A DNA stretch of 64,000 bases, taken from contig NZ_JBPCZH010000004.1 in the NCBI RefSeq assembly GCF_051251085.1, positions 264,099 to 328,098 on the forward strand, read 5' to 3'. A model generated the notes under the pieces. That model was not told where the DNA came from and ran no database searches. It saw only the letters and a program-made list of their open reading frames with translations. A program made the translations under genes and the position numbers. The stretch's first letter is position 1; the number at the start of each line of letters is the position of its first letter. Shown here one piece after another: positions 9,226 through 18,579 of this stretch. Origin of the DNA: Cernens ardua (GTDB taxonomy: Bacteria; Pseudomonadota; Gammaproteobacteria; Pseudomonadales; Halomonadaceae).

Positions 9226-10482
9226 ATGAGCCTCTCTTTTTCGTCCCAGCCTATCAAAATACATTTTCCTTTCAGTCCATCTCGTCTTATCGGGTTTATC
9301 GTTTCCTTCCTGCTGTTGCCGGTCATGCTGTCCATGACGTCTTTGGCTCAGGCACAGGAAGCTCCTTTGGGTGTTGAATCCCCCTCCTGGATATTGATTG
9401 ATGGTAATTCGGGGCAAACGCTGGCTGAACATAATCCGGATCAGCGTCGCTCTATTGCGTCTCTAACCAAATTGGTGACCACTCTCGTGGTGTATCGCGC
9501 GATTGAAGCGGGACAGCTCCACTGGAATGAAATGGTAACGGTTCCTCAGGCTGTCAGACAGTTGGGTTCTGATACTTCTCGCATGTACCTGATTCCCGGG
9601 CAGCAGGTGTCTGTGAATGATCTGATGCATGGGTTGATCATTGTGTCAGCCAATGATGCAGCAGTAACACTTGCGATTGCCGAAGCAGGAAGCCTTGATA
9701 ATTTCGTTGCGAAAATGAATGCGACGGCACGAAGCCTTGGCATGCATAACACGCACTTCGAAAATGTTGATGGATTAACAGAGGCGGGTCACTACTCAAC
9801 GGCACGAGACCTCAGCAAGATTGCCATGACAGTAGCCAACGAATTCCCGGGGTATTTTCAGATTTCGTCACAACCCTCATTCAAATGGGGAACGTTCCAC
9901 GGTGAAGCGACCAATGCACTGGTGGGGCCCCACAGTAATATTGATGGTATGAAAACCGGCTACACGCAGGCGGCAGGTTACTGCGTGATTGCTTCAGAAC
10001 ACCGCCCCAATGCTGACGGTAGCTCTCACCGTATCTTTGCCGTTGTGCTTGGGACCGATACCTATAACCGTCGTTTTCAGGATGCCAATAAACTGTTGGA
10101 TTACGCCTATAATTATTTTTATGACGTGAATGTAGCGAGTGCCGGTGTTCCCATTGGCCAACTACCCTTGGTGAAAAGCAGTGAAAACAGTGTGGGTGTG
10201 ACGGTTGATCGTAATCTTGTTCTTTCGATGCCCAACAGTATTCCAGCTAACCGCCTGAAAGGTACAATCATCGCGAATCATGCCGATTTGGAAGGCCCGA
10301 TCAAGTCGGGGCAGGTCGTCGGTAAATACCAGATTTCATTGGGAAATCATGTCATTTCCAGCGGACCTGTCTTTGCCACTGAGCCTGTCGAGCGTGCAGG
10401 TTTGATTTCTCGATTCTTCTCGACCATTGGCTCCTGGTTCTCCAGTGCGCCGGCCACTTCGGTTCCCTTCAAGATCGGTTGA
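9226..10482 (+). CDS. dacA: D-alanyl-D-alanine carboxypeptidase (PBP5/6 family)
   Basis: A 418-aa low-molecular-weight penicillin-binding protein of peptidase family S11, which trims the terminal D-Ala from peptidoglycan stem peptides in the periplasm. The three active-site motifs are present: SLTK with Ser near residue 79, SAN near residue 141 and KTG near residue 243. A signal peptide ends at about LAQAQ. The C-terminal beta-domain (PBP5_C) is followed by an amphipathic stretch (LISRFFSTIGSWF) suited to membrane anchoring. Start choice is uncertain: ATG 9226 gives the most normal signal peptide, while ATGs at 9181 and 9184 are also in frame. It ends at a strong bidirectional terminator. Whether it is DacA or DacC cannot be decided. 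Confidence 0.9.
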   Translation: MSLSFSSQPIKIHFPFSPSRLIGFIVSFLLLPVMLSMTSLAQAQEAPLGVESPSWILIDGNSGQTLAEHNPDQRRSIASLTKLVTTLVVYRAIEAGQLHWNEMVTVPQAVRQLGSDTSRMYLIPGQQVSVNDLMHGLIIVSANDAAVTLAIAEAGSLDNFVAKMNATARSLGMHNTHFENVDGLTEAGHYSTARDLSKIAMTVANEFPGYFQISSQPSFKWGTFHGEATNALVGPHSNIDGMKTGYTQAAGYCVIASEHRPNADGSSHRIFAVVLGTDTYNRRFQDANKLLDYAYNYFYDVNVASAGVPIGQLPLVKSSENSVGVTVDRNLVLSMPNSIPANRLKGTIIANHADLEGPIKSGQVVGKYQISLGNHVISSGPVFATEPVERAGLISRFFSTIGSWFSSAPATSVPFKIG

Positions 10483-10508
10483 TTCTGGCTCGATGGGAAC
10501 CAGTAATA

Positions 10509-10546
10509 AAAAAGCGACTGCTCCGTATAGGGAACAGTCGCTTTTT
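10509..10546. terminator. Bidirectional terminator between dacA and isocitrate dehydrogenase
   Basis: A 16-bp stem (10509-10524 with 10531-10546, one mismatch) around a 6-nt loop. It begins with A residues and ends in T residues, so it can terminate both convergent genes. Confidence 0.9.
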
Positions 10547-10627
10547 CATCTCTCTTACGCCGCCTTGAGAATACTCGAATGTATTGGGTCGAGCCTACTG
10601 TATAAACAAGGCGCGTTACAGACCCGA

Positions 10628-11626
10628 TTACAGGCGGCTTGCAATCGCCTTGGCAAAACTTTGGGTTGTACCCTTCCCACCCAGGTCGGCAGTAAGGTTA
10701 TCCTTGGCTGCCAATGTATCGACGATAGCCTTGCGTAGGCGATCACCTTCTGCCTTTTTGTCCAGATGGTCCAACATCTGTGCGGCAGCCAGAAGCAGAG
10801 CGCAAGGGTTTGCCAGCCCTTTGCCTGCGATATCAGGCGCCGAGCCGTGTACAGCTTCGAAGATGGCGATATCTTTACCAATATTTGCGCCGGGGGCCAG
10901 CCCCAAACCGCCTACCAAACCAGCACAGAGGTCAGACAGGATATCACCAAATAAATTGGTAGTGACAATCACATCAAACTGCTCTGGACGCATCACCAAC
11001 TGCATGCAGGCATTGTCCACAATCATGGTGTCTGTTTCGATGCCCGGATATTCTTCGCCGACTTCCTTGGCGATATCCAAAAACATACCAGAGGCACTTT
11101 TAATAATATTTGCCTTGTGAACAATCGTGACCTTTTTGCGTCCCAGGTCCTTGGCCAGTTCATAAGCATATCGTGCAATACGTTCACAGCCTTTGCGAGT
11201 GACTACGATTTCCGAACGTGCTTCATCTTCCGACCGTGTTTGACCTTCGGCACGATAGGCACCTTCGGTATTTTCACGAATTGTGATCAGGTCAATATCA
11301 CTGTAGCGGGATTTTGTATTCGGGAAGCTAATTGCTGGGCGAACGTTGGCGTACAGGTCGAAATGGCGACGTAATTGTACGTTGATAGAGCTGAAACCAC
11401 GGCCTACAGGAGTCATCAGAGGGCTCTTGAGGGCAACGCCATGACGCTCAATGGCGTCCAGTGTTGCTTGCGGAAGGAGTTCTCCCTGGGACTCCAGGGC
11501 AGTCGTGCCGGCTTCAACATAGTCATAGTTGAAGTCCAGACCGAGGGTATCCAGTATTTCGAGCGTTGCATCCATGATTTCAGGGCCAATACCGTCACCA
11601 CGGATTACTGCTATCGTTTGACTCAT
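10628..11626 (-). CDS. Isocitrate dehydrogenase, NAD-type short form
   Basis: A 332-aa member of the isocitrate/isopropylmalate dehydrogenase family. Key segments are GDGIGPEI at the N-terminus, the substrate-loop stretch SSINVQLRRHFDLYANVRP, ENTEGAY, VHKANI, the metal-binding NLFGDILSD and EAVHGSAPDIAGKG. The serine followed by xNxxLR in the substrate loop, with LYANVRP, is the pattern of isocitrate rather than isopropylmalate enzymes. The GSAPDIAG region lacks the Lys/Tyr seen in NADP enzymes of the long type, which suggests NAD. It would convert isocitrate to 2-oxoglutarate. Homoisocitrate dehydrogenase is the main alternative. The ribosome binding site is AGGAAAGAG before ATG 11626. No leuC/leuD genes are adjacent, which also argues against LeuB. 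Confidence 0.8.
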   Translation of the reverse strand: MSQTIAVIRGDGIGPEIMDATLEILDTLGLDFNYDYVEAGTTALESQGELLPQATLDAIERHGVALKSPLMTPVGRGFSSINVQLRRHFDLYANVRPAISFPNTKSRYSDIDLITIRENTEGAYRAEGQTRSEDEARSEIVVTRKGCERIARYAYELAKDLGRKKVTIVHKANIIKSASGMFLDIAKEVGEEYPGIETDTMIVDNACMQLVMRPEQFDVIVTTNLFGDILSDLCAGLVGGLGLAPGANIGKDIAIFEAVHGSAPDIAGKGLANPCALLLAAAQMLDHLDKKAEGDRLRKAIVDTLAAKDNLTADLGGKGTTQSFAKAIASRL

Positions 11627-11804
11627 CTCTCTTTCCTGTCTTTTCGTTATATCAGCCTACAGTTGCAGACCGCATTTTAGGAAGGTCTATCGTTAAGGAA
11701 CTCTTGTTATTGTAGACAATATGAGCATGGATTGGGAGCGTTTAACTATCAGACCTAAGATGGATTTTAAGTTTCAAATAATTGATTTCTGAAAATTGTG
11801 GTAT

Positions 11805-12296
11805 CTAGTGTGTAAGGGAGCCTGCACCAATAAAATGCTCTTTCCAATAAGGGTAATTGAGATGGGCATACTCTACGGTTCTGCCTCGCCCGGGGGCATG
11901 AATCATCAGGTTTCGCCCCAGGTAAATTCCTACATGCGTCGCGGTAGAACCATACCCGAAAAACAGCAGGTCTCCCGGTTGAGCTACTTTGACACGACGT
12001 ACGGCATGGTATTGTTCATTGCTGGTGCGGGGGAGGCTGAGGCCCGCCGAGCGATAGGAGAGATCCGCAAGCCCACTGCAATCCAGCCCGCCTCCGGGCG
12101 TATTGCCGCCCCAACGGTATGGCACCCCAAGCATTTTATGTGCCGTTGAGACAATCGCTGCCTGACGATACGAGAGGCCCTTTAAATTCAGTGGATGATC
12201 ATTGATTTGTAGAGGAGGATTGGAGGCACACCCCGCCAGGGATGTGATAAGCACGAAAGCCAACAGGACAAGGACGCTGTATGTAAGCCTTGGCAT
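11805..12296 (-). CDS. NlpC/P60 family lipoprotein peptidase
   Basis: A 163-aa lipoprotein with a textbook signal (basic N-terminus, hydrophobic core, lipobox SLAGC at about residue 23) and a C-terminal NlpC/P60 cysteine peptidase domain. The catalytic Cys is in GGGLDCSGL, the first His in ATHVGIYLG, and the third polar residue is His in LMIHAPG. Relatives such as MepS and NlpC cleave peptidoglycan cross-links or stem peptides. The start at 12296 was chosen because it puts the lipobox at normal distance; the open frame extends to 12383, but that would place about 29 extra residues before the signal. The gene lies upstream of isocitrate dehydrogenase on the opposite-facing side of a 178-bp gap and on the same strand. 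Confidence 0.85.
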   Translation of the reverse strand: MPRLTYSVLVLLAFVLITSLAGCASNPPLQINDHPLNLKGLSYRQAAIVSTAHKMLGVPYRWGGNTPGGGLDCSGLADLSYRSAGLSLPRTSNEQYHAVRRVKVAQPGDLLFFGYGSTATHVGIYLGRNLMIHAPGRGRTVEYAHLNYPYWKEHFIGAGSLTH

Positions 12297-12897
12297 TGGG
12301 CGACGTCGCTTTTGATAATGGCCCAAGGAGGAGACGTGTTTAACATAGGGGCCAACGGCTGGAGTAAAGTGGGGCATCGTCATAGGGCTCTCGTATATGG
12401 GTGGCTTATCTCGTTAGCAACGGATACATACCGTTCAATAGGAATGAGCTATCGTTTTAACGTTAACCTTAAATAGTGCGTCTATCCATGTCACGACTGA
12501 ATGATTCGGTTCTTTTATTCACTTTATTAACTGGTCTATGCGTATTTTGCATGGAAGACAATCTCTACTGGATAGTTGTTATCACTGGGCGTATCTTCGC
12601 GCGATTGCTTTTTTTCAATCTGTACTACGTTTTTTCTGGCTTTTTGAACCTGAGGAACTATGTTTCCTATTTGCGCTGTCTCGTATAGGGCCGTTCTGAA
12701 TGAATGGGATAGTGCTTAGTGAAATAGTGGGCTGTTGTCCGCTGGTCAGTCGCATCAATTCAAAGAGCATGGATGACGTTCGGAATTGATGTACTTGGGG
12801 TGTTTTATCTCAAGCCGCTAGAGGTTTATGGTAGGGCTGGCAGTCCTCTTGATACGTTTTGTTGTGAATGTGAAATTCATCGTTTAAGGGCGTTTTT
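12297..12897. other. Intergenic region without a firm gene
   Basis: About 600 bp. It holds the promoter of the NlpC/P60 gene (minus strand) and of the small gene at 12898 (plus strand). A 10-bp palindrome ttaacgttaa lies at 12457-12466. A 70-codon open frame at 12476-12688 has no ribosome binding site and an odd hydrophobic composition, so I do not call it. Confidence 0.5.
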
Positions 12898-13191
12898 ATG
12901 AATGTACGTAAAATTGATTGGGATAACCCCTTCAAGAATACGGCGTCTAGCTTGTTTTCATCACGTAGAAATACACGAAAACAACCTAAAATGGGATGTA
13001 TTATCACTGCTCGTTATCATGGCGCTGATGTCCGCATGAGAGTGGTAGAACGAGATGGCGACAAGAGCTCTATTGCCGAAGTTATCGGTGTTGACGACAA
13101 GAATACTATTGAGGATATTCGTTCACAATTGAACGAAGGTGACACCGTTGTAGTACCTGATAGTAAAAGAGCCGTTGTTCGATACTGTTGA
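12898..13191 (+). CDS. Small basic protein of unknown function
   Basis: A 97-aa protein I do not recognise. It starts at ATG 12898 with AAGGGCG about 8 bp upstream and is followed by its own strong terminator at 13277, so it looks like a genuine monocistronic gene. The first 35 residues are basic and polar (SSRRNTRKQPK). The rest looks like a small globular domain of alternating strands (GCIITARYHGADVRMRVVE, then IAEVIGVDD, then EGDTVVVP). The GDTVVVP ending is reminiscent of small beta-barrel or Hint-like folds, but that is only an impression. No signal peptide or membrane segment is visible. Confidence 0.6.
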   Translation: MNVRKIDWDNPFKNTASSLFSSRRNTRKQPKMGCIITARYHGADVRMRVVERDGDKSSIAEVIGVDDKNTIEDIRSQLNEGDTVVVPDSKRAVVRYC

Positions 13192-13276
13192 TAGATGTGT
13201 GTATTTTAGTCTTCAATATGTTTTGAACTTTGGTAACGCGTTGAAATCGAAATGTTTTACGTCGTTATGGATTCAT

Positions 13277-13314
13277 AAAAAGACTCGCGATCACTAAGTC
13301 GCGAGTCTTTTTTT
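13277..13314 (+). terminator. Terminator after the small gene at 12898
   Basis: A 14-bp perfect stem (13277-13290 with 13299-13312), an 8-nt loop and a run of seven T. The A-run on the left arm lets it also serve the minus-strand acetolactate synthase gene that ends at 13364. Confidence 0.9.
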
Positions 13315-13363
13315 ATGTCGCTTTCGAAAAATGTATATTAGGCAAAAATGAGGCTTGAATATT

Positions 13364-15010
13364 TCAGGCGTTACTTACTTCTGCTTCGTGATGTTCTAGC
13401 TCATCAATCAGGACGCTAATATTATCCTTGTAATCAATGGGGATAGCGATGATTTGTACCCCCCCTTCTTCGAAGGCCTGCTCCAATGCCCCTTTGAAAT
13501 CGGCAATGTCGGAAACAAAGGTGCCTTTCGCCCCGAAGGATTCAGCATAACGGACGAAATCCGGATTGCTGAATGTCATGCCAAAATCGGGGAATTTATC
13601 CACAGCCTGTTTCCAGCGAATCATTCCATAGGCATTATCGTCGATGATGAGATTGACTAGGTTGAGTTTCAGACGTACGGCGGTTTCAAGCTCCTGACTG
13701 TTCATCATGAATCCCCCATCGCCACTGACAGTCAGTACACGACGCTCAGGGCATAGCAATGCAGCAGCGATGCCTGAAGGCAAACCGGCGCCCATGGTGG
13801 CCAGCGCATTATCCAGTAACAGGGTGTTGGCCATATCGGTTCGATAGTTGCGGGCGAACCAGATTTTATACATACCGTTATCCAGCGTAACGATGCCATC
13901 TCGGGGCATGACGGAGCGGATATCCGCTACTACACGTTGGGGTGTCCAACGTTCGTCAGTCGCATGTTGCTGAATATGCTGCAGAATATTCCCACGTAGT
14001 GACAACAGCGCCCCTGCATTGGGTAAATGGTCCTTCACCTTTTCTGCCAGGCGAGTTAATGCATTGCCGATATCACCGATGACTTCTGTCTGAGGGAAAT
14101 AAACAGATTCGACATGTGCCGGTTCATAACCGATGTGTACGACTTGAGGCCCGTTTTCACCCATGATGAAAGGTGGTTTCTCGACGGTATCGTGACCGAC
14201 AGAAATGATCAGGTCCGCCGCATCGATGGCATCATGGACATAGTCCCGCTCACTCAGTGCAGCCGTTCCCATGTAAAGATCGCTCATATTACTGACAGCA
14301 CCCTTGCCCATCTGTGTGGTAATGAACGGGATACGTGTTTGAGCAAAAAACTCGTTCAGCTTCCCTACCAATCGCGGACGTGAGGCTGCCGCGCCTAACA
14401 TGACCAACGGGCGTTTTGCATCTTTCAAAAGAGCAGCCGCTGCATCCAGTGCGCTATTAGCAGCAATCGAAGGGGTAAAATCGTGAGGGGGGATCAAATG
14501 AGGATCCGGTACGTCTTCTCTGGCAATATCTTCCGGCAACTCCAGTAGTACTGGCCCCGGACGCTCTTCAGTAGAAACACGGAAGGCATCGCGTATCAGT
14601 GTAGGAATCGTTTTTCCAGAGACAATCTGACGCGACATTTTGGTCAGTGGGCGCATGGTGGAAACAATGTCGACTATCTGAAAGCGCCCCTGACGCTCGG
14701 AAAGAATGCCTTTTTGCCCAGTCAGCATAATCATTGGCATTGCACCAAGGTGTGCATACGCTGCACCTGTGGTCAGATTCAAGGCACCCGGACCAAGCGT
14801 CGTCAGGCAAACCCCCGGTTTACCTGTCAGACGACCATGTGTTGCCGCCATGAAGGCAGCCGCCTGTTCATGGCGAGTGATGGTCAATGTAATGGATGAG
14901 TTGCGGATGGATTCCACTATATCCAGATTTTCTTCGCCGGGTATGCCATAAATCCTGTCGACACCTTCGTTTTCCAGCGCTGCAACGAGAAGGTCTGAAG
15001 CTTTAGTCAT
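13364..15010 (-). CDS. Acetolactate synthase large subunit, stand-alone type
   Basis: A 548-aa thiamine-diphosphate enzyme with the usual three domains. The N-terminal Pyr domain carries the catalytic Glu in TRHEQAAAFMA near residue 49, the middle domain binds FAD-like or structural ligands, and the C-terminal PP domain carries GDGGFMMNSQE with the metal-binding DNAYGM. It condenses two pyruvates to 2-acetolactate. No ilvN/ilvH small subunit gene is beside it, and the protein resembles catabolic AlsS-like or orphan large subunits rather than IlvB/IlvI. The start at 15010 is preceded by GAGAGAG. An ATG 21 bp upstream is possible but leaves no ribosome binding site. Confidence 0.85.
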   Translation of the reverse strand: MTKASDLLVAALENEGVDRIYGIPGEENLDIVESIRNSSITLTITRHEQAAAFMAATHGRLTGKPGVCLTTLGPGALNLTTGAAYAHLGAMPMIMLTGQKGILSERQGRFQIVDIVSTMRPLTKMSRQIVSGKTIPTLIRDAFRVSTEERPGPVLLELPEDIAREDVPDPHLIPPHDFTPSIAANSALDAAAALLKDAKRPLVMLGAAASRPRLVGKLNEFFAQTRIPFITTQMGKGAVSNMSDLYMGTAALSERDYVHDAIDAADLIISVGHDTVEKPPFIMGENGPQVVHIGYEPAHVESVYFPQTEVIGDIGNALTRLAEKVKDHLPNAGALLSLRGNILQHIQQHATDERWTPQRVVADIRSVMPRDGIVTLDNGMYKIWFARNYRTDMANTLLLDNALATMGAGLPSGIAAALLCPERRVLTVSGDGGFMMNSQELETAVRLKLNLVNLIIDDNAYGMIRWKQAVDKFPDFGMTFSNPDFVRYAESFGAKGTFVSDIADFKGALEQAFEEGGVQIIAIPIDYKDNISVLIDELEHHEAEVSNA

Positions 15011-15594
15011 TTTCTCTCTCTCATATGTCATCAGTTGTTATTCGATAAGGTGTTGTTGAAAAAGACAGCCTTGCAATCGGTATAGCTATTTTCGATATAG
15101 CAGCATGATTATTTTAATTTTATTTTAATATAATGCGCTTGTTGTGATTAATTTGCACCCCCATGATGCTTGGCCCATATCGCTAACGATTACAACAATG
15201 ATCATTATGCCCGCGCCTAACCTGAAGCAAGGTACTAAATCTTCTTCTGGCTTTTGTAGCGATGTGACTACTTTATGTGATCATATTTGGCTGCCGATAT
15301 CGAATCGATTTCCGTTTTGGATGCAGTTTATGCGTTATATATACGTTGAGCATTTGCTTAGACAATCTTGTTGTTTGGCAGATTGTCTATATCGCGCCAA
15401 CATATTGGGACGCTTTTTTACATTCTTGTACGGCGCATGTTTATCGCTCGGATAGTAAATGGAACAGAAAGCCTTATCCAATTGATAGTCAGGTAAATGA
15501 ATGGTGAGGATGAAATCGTCGTTACTGCTGAACGATAATATTAATGTATTGGCACGCCGCGTTGTGCCTGCCAGTGTGAGTAGGAGAAAGGATA
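15011..15594. other. Divergent intergenic region between acetolactate synthase and peroxiredoxin genes
   Basis: About 580 bp between divergent genes. Short ATAG/CTAT-like words occur (for example near 15078-15102), which could suggest an OxyR-type site, but none reaches a convincing match. No RNA gene or terminator is visible. Confidence 0.45.
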
Positions 15595-16230
15595 ATGACA
15601 TTGCGTTTGGGCGACACTGCCCCTGACTTTACTCAGATTAGTACAGAAGGGGAAATTCATTTTCATGACTGGATTGGTGATCATTGGGCCATCCTGTTTT
15701 CTCATCCGGCTGATTTCACCCCTGTGTGCTCCACTGAACTGGGCGAAGTGGCCCATTTAAAACCTGAATGGGACAAACGTCATACCAAACCGATTGGTTT
15801 GTCAGTGGATGGATTGAGCGATCATGAAAAATGGGATGCTGATATCAAGGATATTTCTGGTTCGAACCTGAATTTTCCTCTGTTAGCGGATAAGGATCAT
15901 AAGGTTGCTGAACTCTATGACATGATTCATCCCAATGCCGATAATACGGCGACGGTTCGTTCAGTTTTTATTATTGATCCACAGAAAAAAATTCGCCTGA
16001 TTCTCACTTATCCTGCCAGTGCCGGCCGTAATTTCAGGGAAATTCTCCGCGTGCTGGATAGTCTTCAGTTGACCGACAAAGAGAAAGTTACTACACCGGT
16101 TAACTGGAACGAAGGTGACCGCGTCATTATTGCCCCTTCGGTGAAAGATGAAGATGCGAAGAAACTGTTCCCGCAAGGTTGGGAAGCGGTGAAACCCTAT
16201 CTGCGGCTGGTTGATCTCAAGAAAAAATAA
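15595..16230 (+). CDS. 1-Cys peroxiredoxin (Prx6 type)
   Basis: A 211-aa peroxiredoxin with the peroxidatic Cys45 in HPADFTPVCSTELG and the conserved Arg in TVRSVFIID. The long C-terminal arm (NWNEGDRVIIAPSV, then GWEAVKPYLRLV) is typical of the Prx6/1-Cys class, which reduces H2O2, organic peroxides or peroxynitrite in the cytoplasm. No resolving Cys is present in the C-terminal arm. The ribosome binding site AGGAGAAAGG directly precedes ATG 15595. It is monocistronic and ends at a GC-rich terminator. Confidence 0.93.
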   Translation: MTLRLGDTAPDFTQISTEGEIHFHDWIGDHWAILFSHPADFTPVCSTELGEVAHLKPEWDKRHTKPIGLSVDGLSDHEKWDADIKDISGSNLNFPLLADKDHKVAELYDMIHPNADNTATVRSVFIIDPQKKIRLILTYPASAGRNFREILRVLDSLQLTDKEKVTTPVNWNEGDRVIIAPSVKDEDAKKLFPQGWEAVKPYLRLVDLKKK

Positions 16231-16258
16231 TCACGTTTTGAAAAAATGTGGCTACAAA

Positions 16259-16296
16259 AAAGGCGGCGATCCCTTTAACAGGGACGCCGCCTTTGT
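16259..16296. terminator. Terminator between peroxiredoxin and typA
   Basis: A GC-rich stem (16259-16273 with 16281-16294, one bulged A) flanked by A-runs on the left and T residues on the right, serving the two convergent genes. Confidence 0.85.
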
Positions 16297-16327
16297 TTAG
16301 CGTTGGCTTGTACAGGCTTTTACTCGA

Positions 16328-18166
16328 TTAGCCGTTACGTCCAGCACGTTTACGCTCGTTTTCGGTCAGGTGTTTCTTGCGCAGGCGAATGTGGTTGGGC
16401 GTTACTTCCACCAACTCATCATCGTCAAGGAATTCGATAGCCTGTTCCAGCGTGAATTTAACCGGCGGCGTCAGCACCAGCGCTTCATCAGCACCGGAGG
16501 AGCGCATGTTATCGAGTTTCTTCGCCTTGGTCGGATTCACGACCATGTCATCGGCACGGTTGTTGATACCGATCAACATACCTTCATACACTTCTTCACC
16601 ATGACCAATCAGCAGTTTGCCGCGATCCTGCAGCGTGTAGAGCGCATAGGCCAGGGCTTTGCCGGTTGCCATGGACACCAGTACACCATTACGACGTTTG
16701 ATGGTCGCATCAGGTTTCAGTGCGCCATAGTGATCAAAACGGCTGGTTAGAATACCGGTACCTGAGGTCAGGGTCAGGAACTGGCCACGGAAGCCGATCA
16801 GGCCACGCGCTGGAATGATAAAGTCCAAACGCACACGCCCTTTACCATCCGGGTTCATGTTGGTCAGCTCACCTTTGCGGTAGCCCAGCTCTTCCATGAC
16901 AGAGCCCTGATGCTGCTCTTCACAGTCAATAATGACTTCTTCGTAAGGTTCCTGTTTCTCACCATCGATTTCGCGGATGATGACTTCCGGGCGACCAACG
17001 GCCAGCTCGTAACCTTCGCGGCGCATGGTTTCGATTAGTACAGAGAGGTGAAGTTCACCACGTCCGGAAACAATGAATTTCTCGGGAGAGTCACCCGGCT
17101 CCACACGCAACGCCACGTTGTGAATCAGCTCTTCGTCCAGACGCTCCTTGATATTACGACTGGTTACGAATTTACCGTCGCGACCGGAGAAGGGTGAATC
17201 GTTCACCTGGAAGGTCATGGAGACTGTTGGCTGGTCCACCGTGAGCGCAGGAAGTGCTTCCACCGCAGAAGGATCACAAATGGTATCGGAGATGCCGAGT
17301 TCATCCAGTCCGGTAATGGTGATGATGTCACCAGCCGTGGCTTCTTCTGTCTGAACCCGTTCCAGCCCGAGGTAAGTCATTACCTGACCGACTTTGCCGC
17401 GGCGCGTTTTGCCATCAATATCAATGATGGAAACCTGCTGGTTGGGTTTGACCGAACCACGCTTGATGCGGCCTACACCGAGAACACCCACATAGCTGGA
17501 GTAGTCCAGCGCAGAAATCTGCATCTGGAATGGGCCATCCAGTGTTACTTTGGGTGGCTCGACGATATCGACGATAGCCTGGAACATGGGGGTCATGTCT
17601 TCAGCCATATCGTTCGGGTCCAGACCGGCAAAGCCGTTCAATGCGGAGGCATAGATAATCGGGAAGTCGAGCTGTTCATCGCTGGCGCCGAGGTTATCGA
17701 AAAGATCGAAGATCTGGTCAATAACCCAGTCAGGACGGGCACCCGGGCGGTCAATCTTGTTCACCACAACGATGGGTTTCAGCCCCTGATCAAATGCTTT
17801 CTGGGTAACGAAGCGGGTCTGGGGCATCGGGCCATCCACTGCATCAACCAGAAGAAGCACCGAATCCACCATCGACATGACACGTTCTACTTCACCACCG
17901 AAGTCAGCGTGTCCGGGGGTGTCCACGATATTGATGTGGTAATCATGCCATTGAATAGCGGTATTTTTTGCGAGGATGGTAATACCGCGCTCTCTTTCCT
18001 GGTCATTGGAGTCCATGATGCGCTCCTGACCTTCGGTACGGCGGTCAAGCGTACCTGACTGCTGCAGAAGTTTATCGACCAGTGTGGTTTTACCATGGTC
18101 AACGTGCGCGATGATCGCAATATTGCGAAGATTCTTGATTCTTGGGTCTAGTTCTTGGTCTGACAT
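16328..18166 (-). CDS. typA: Ribosome-associated GTPase TypA/BipA
   Basis: A 612-aa translational GTPase of full family length. G motifs are AHVDHGKTT near residues 20-28, DTPGHADFGGEVERV and NKIDRPGARP. The following beta-barrel, EF-G-like domains III and V and the TypA-specific C-terminal domain are all in register. It binds ribosomes and supports growth and 50S assembly at low temperature or under stress. The start at 18166 has AAGGATC upstream. The gene faces away from glnA, with a 700-bp gap between them that carries glnA regulatory sites. In many gammaproteobacteria typA and glnA are likewise divergent neighbours. Confidence 0.97.
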   Translation of the reverse strand: MSDQELDPRIKNLRNIAIIAHVDHGKTTLVDKLLQQSGTLDRRTEGQERIMDSNDQERERGITILAKNTAIQWHDYHINIVDTPGHADFGGEVERVMSMVDSVLLLVDAVDGPMPQTRFVTQKAFDQGLKPIVVVNKIDRPGARPDWVIDQIFDLFDNLGASDEQLDFPIIYASALNGFAGLDPNDMAEDMTPMFQAIVDIVEPPKVTLDGPFQMQISALDYSSYVGVLGVGRIKRGSVKPNQQVSIIDIDGKTRRGKVGQVMTYLGLERVQTEEATAGDIITITGLDELGISDTICDPSAVEALPALTVDQPTVSMTFQVNDSPFSGRDGKFVTSRNIKERLDEELIHNVALRVEPGDSPEKFIVSGRGELHLSVLIETMRREGYELAVGRPEVIIREIDGEKQEPYEEVIIDCEEQHQGSVMEELGYRKGELTNMNPDGKGRVRLDFIIPARGLIGFRGQFLTLTSGTGILTSRFDHYGALKPDATIKRRNGVLVSMATGKALAYALYTLQDRGKLLIGHGEEVYEGMLIGINNRADDMVVNPTKAKKLDNMRSSGADEALVLTPPVKFTLEQAIEFLDDDELVEVTPNHIRLRKKHLTENERKRAGRNG

Positions 18167-18408
18167 GTTCGTGATCCTTGTTCATGTACACGGACATGCA
18201 CACACTTTAAGAAGTTCCGCAACCGAGTGTCCGTGGAATAAGAGGCCATATTGTACGCGTAGTTAGCCTTTCGTCATAGCTTATTGCGCATTATGTTGGA
18301 AAAGTGTAAGCAGGTTAAGCATCAATAGTCTGAAATAGGCACAATTTAATCGCTACACGGAGACAGTCATGTGGTGAGTAAGACGTGGCGATATTTTTAA
18401 TGTGTTCG

Positions 18409-18452
18409 CTTTTGGTGCGTAAAAAATATTTTTTTGGGATATTTTGGTGCAA
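18409..18452 (+). promoter_or_regulatory. Pair of probable NtrC enhancer sites for glnA
   Basis: Two tttggtgc half-sites occur with GGTGC at 18414-18418 and 18446-18450, exactly 32 bp apart, the same spacing as the two strong NtrC sites of the E. coli glnA enhancer. They lie about 160-190 bp upstream of the predicted sigma-54 start. The left halves of both palindromes are poorly conserved, which lowers confidence. Confidence 0.5.
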
Positions 18453-18579
18453 ACCGTTTTTTTAAGGGCGTGTCTCCTATGGAAATGGGCCCGATGGAAG
18501 CAAAGAATGATTTTCGTATAAGCCAAATCATTCTTTTAATCAATGAGTTGGCATGTCTTTTTATTGAAATGCGTCATTC

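Noticed and set aside
12476..12688. A 70-codon plus-strand frame rich in Leu, Phe and Tyr
   Set aside because: No ribosome binding site, no recognisable domain, and composition that fits translated AT-rich intergenic DNA.
15078..15102. Possible OxyR site near the peroxiredoxin gene
   Set aside because: Only scattered ATAG/CTAT words; the required four-element spacing is not met.
18541..18560. A second sigma-54-like ttggcatg word before glnA
   Set aside because: The position 10 bp after GG is TA, not GC, so it fails the sigma-54 rule, unlike the site at 18580.
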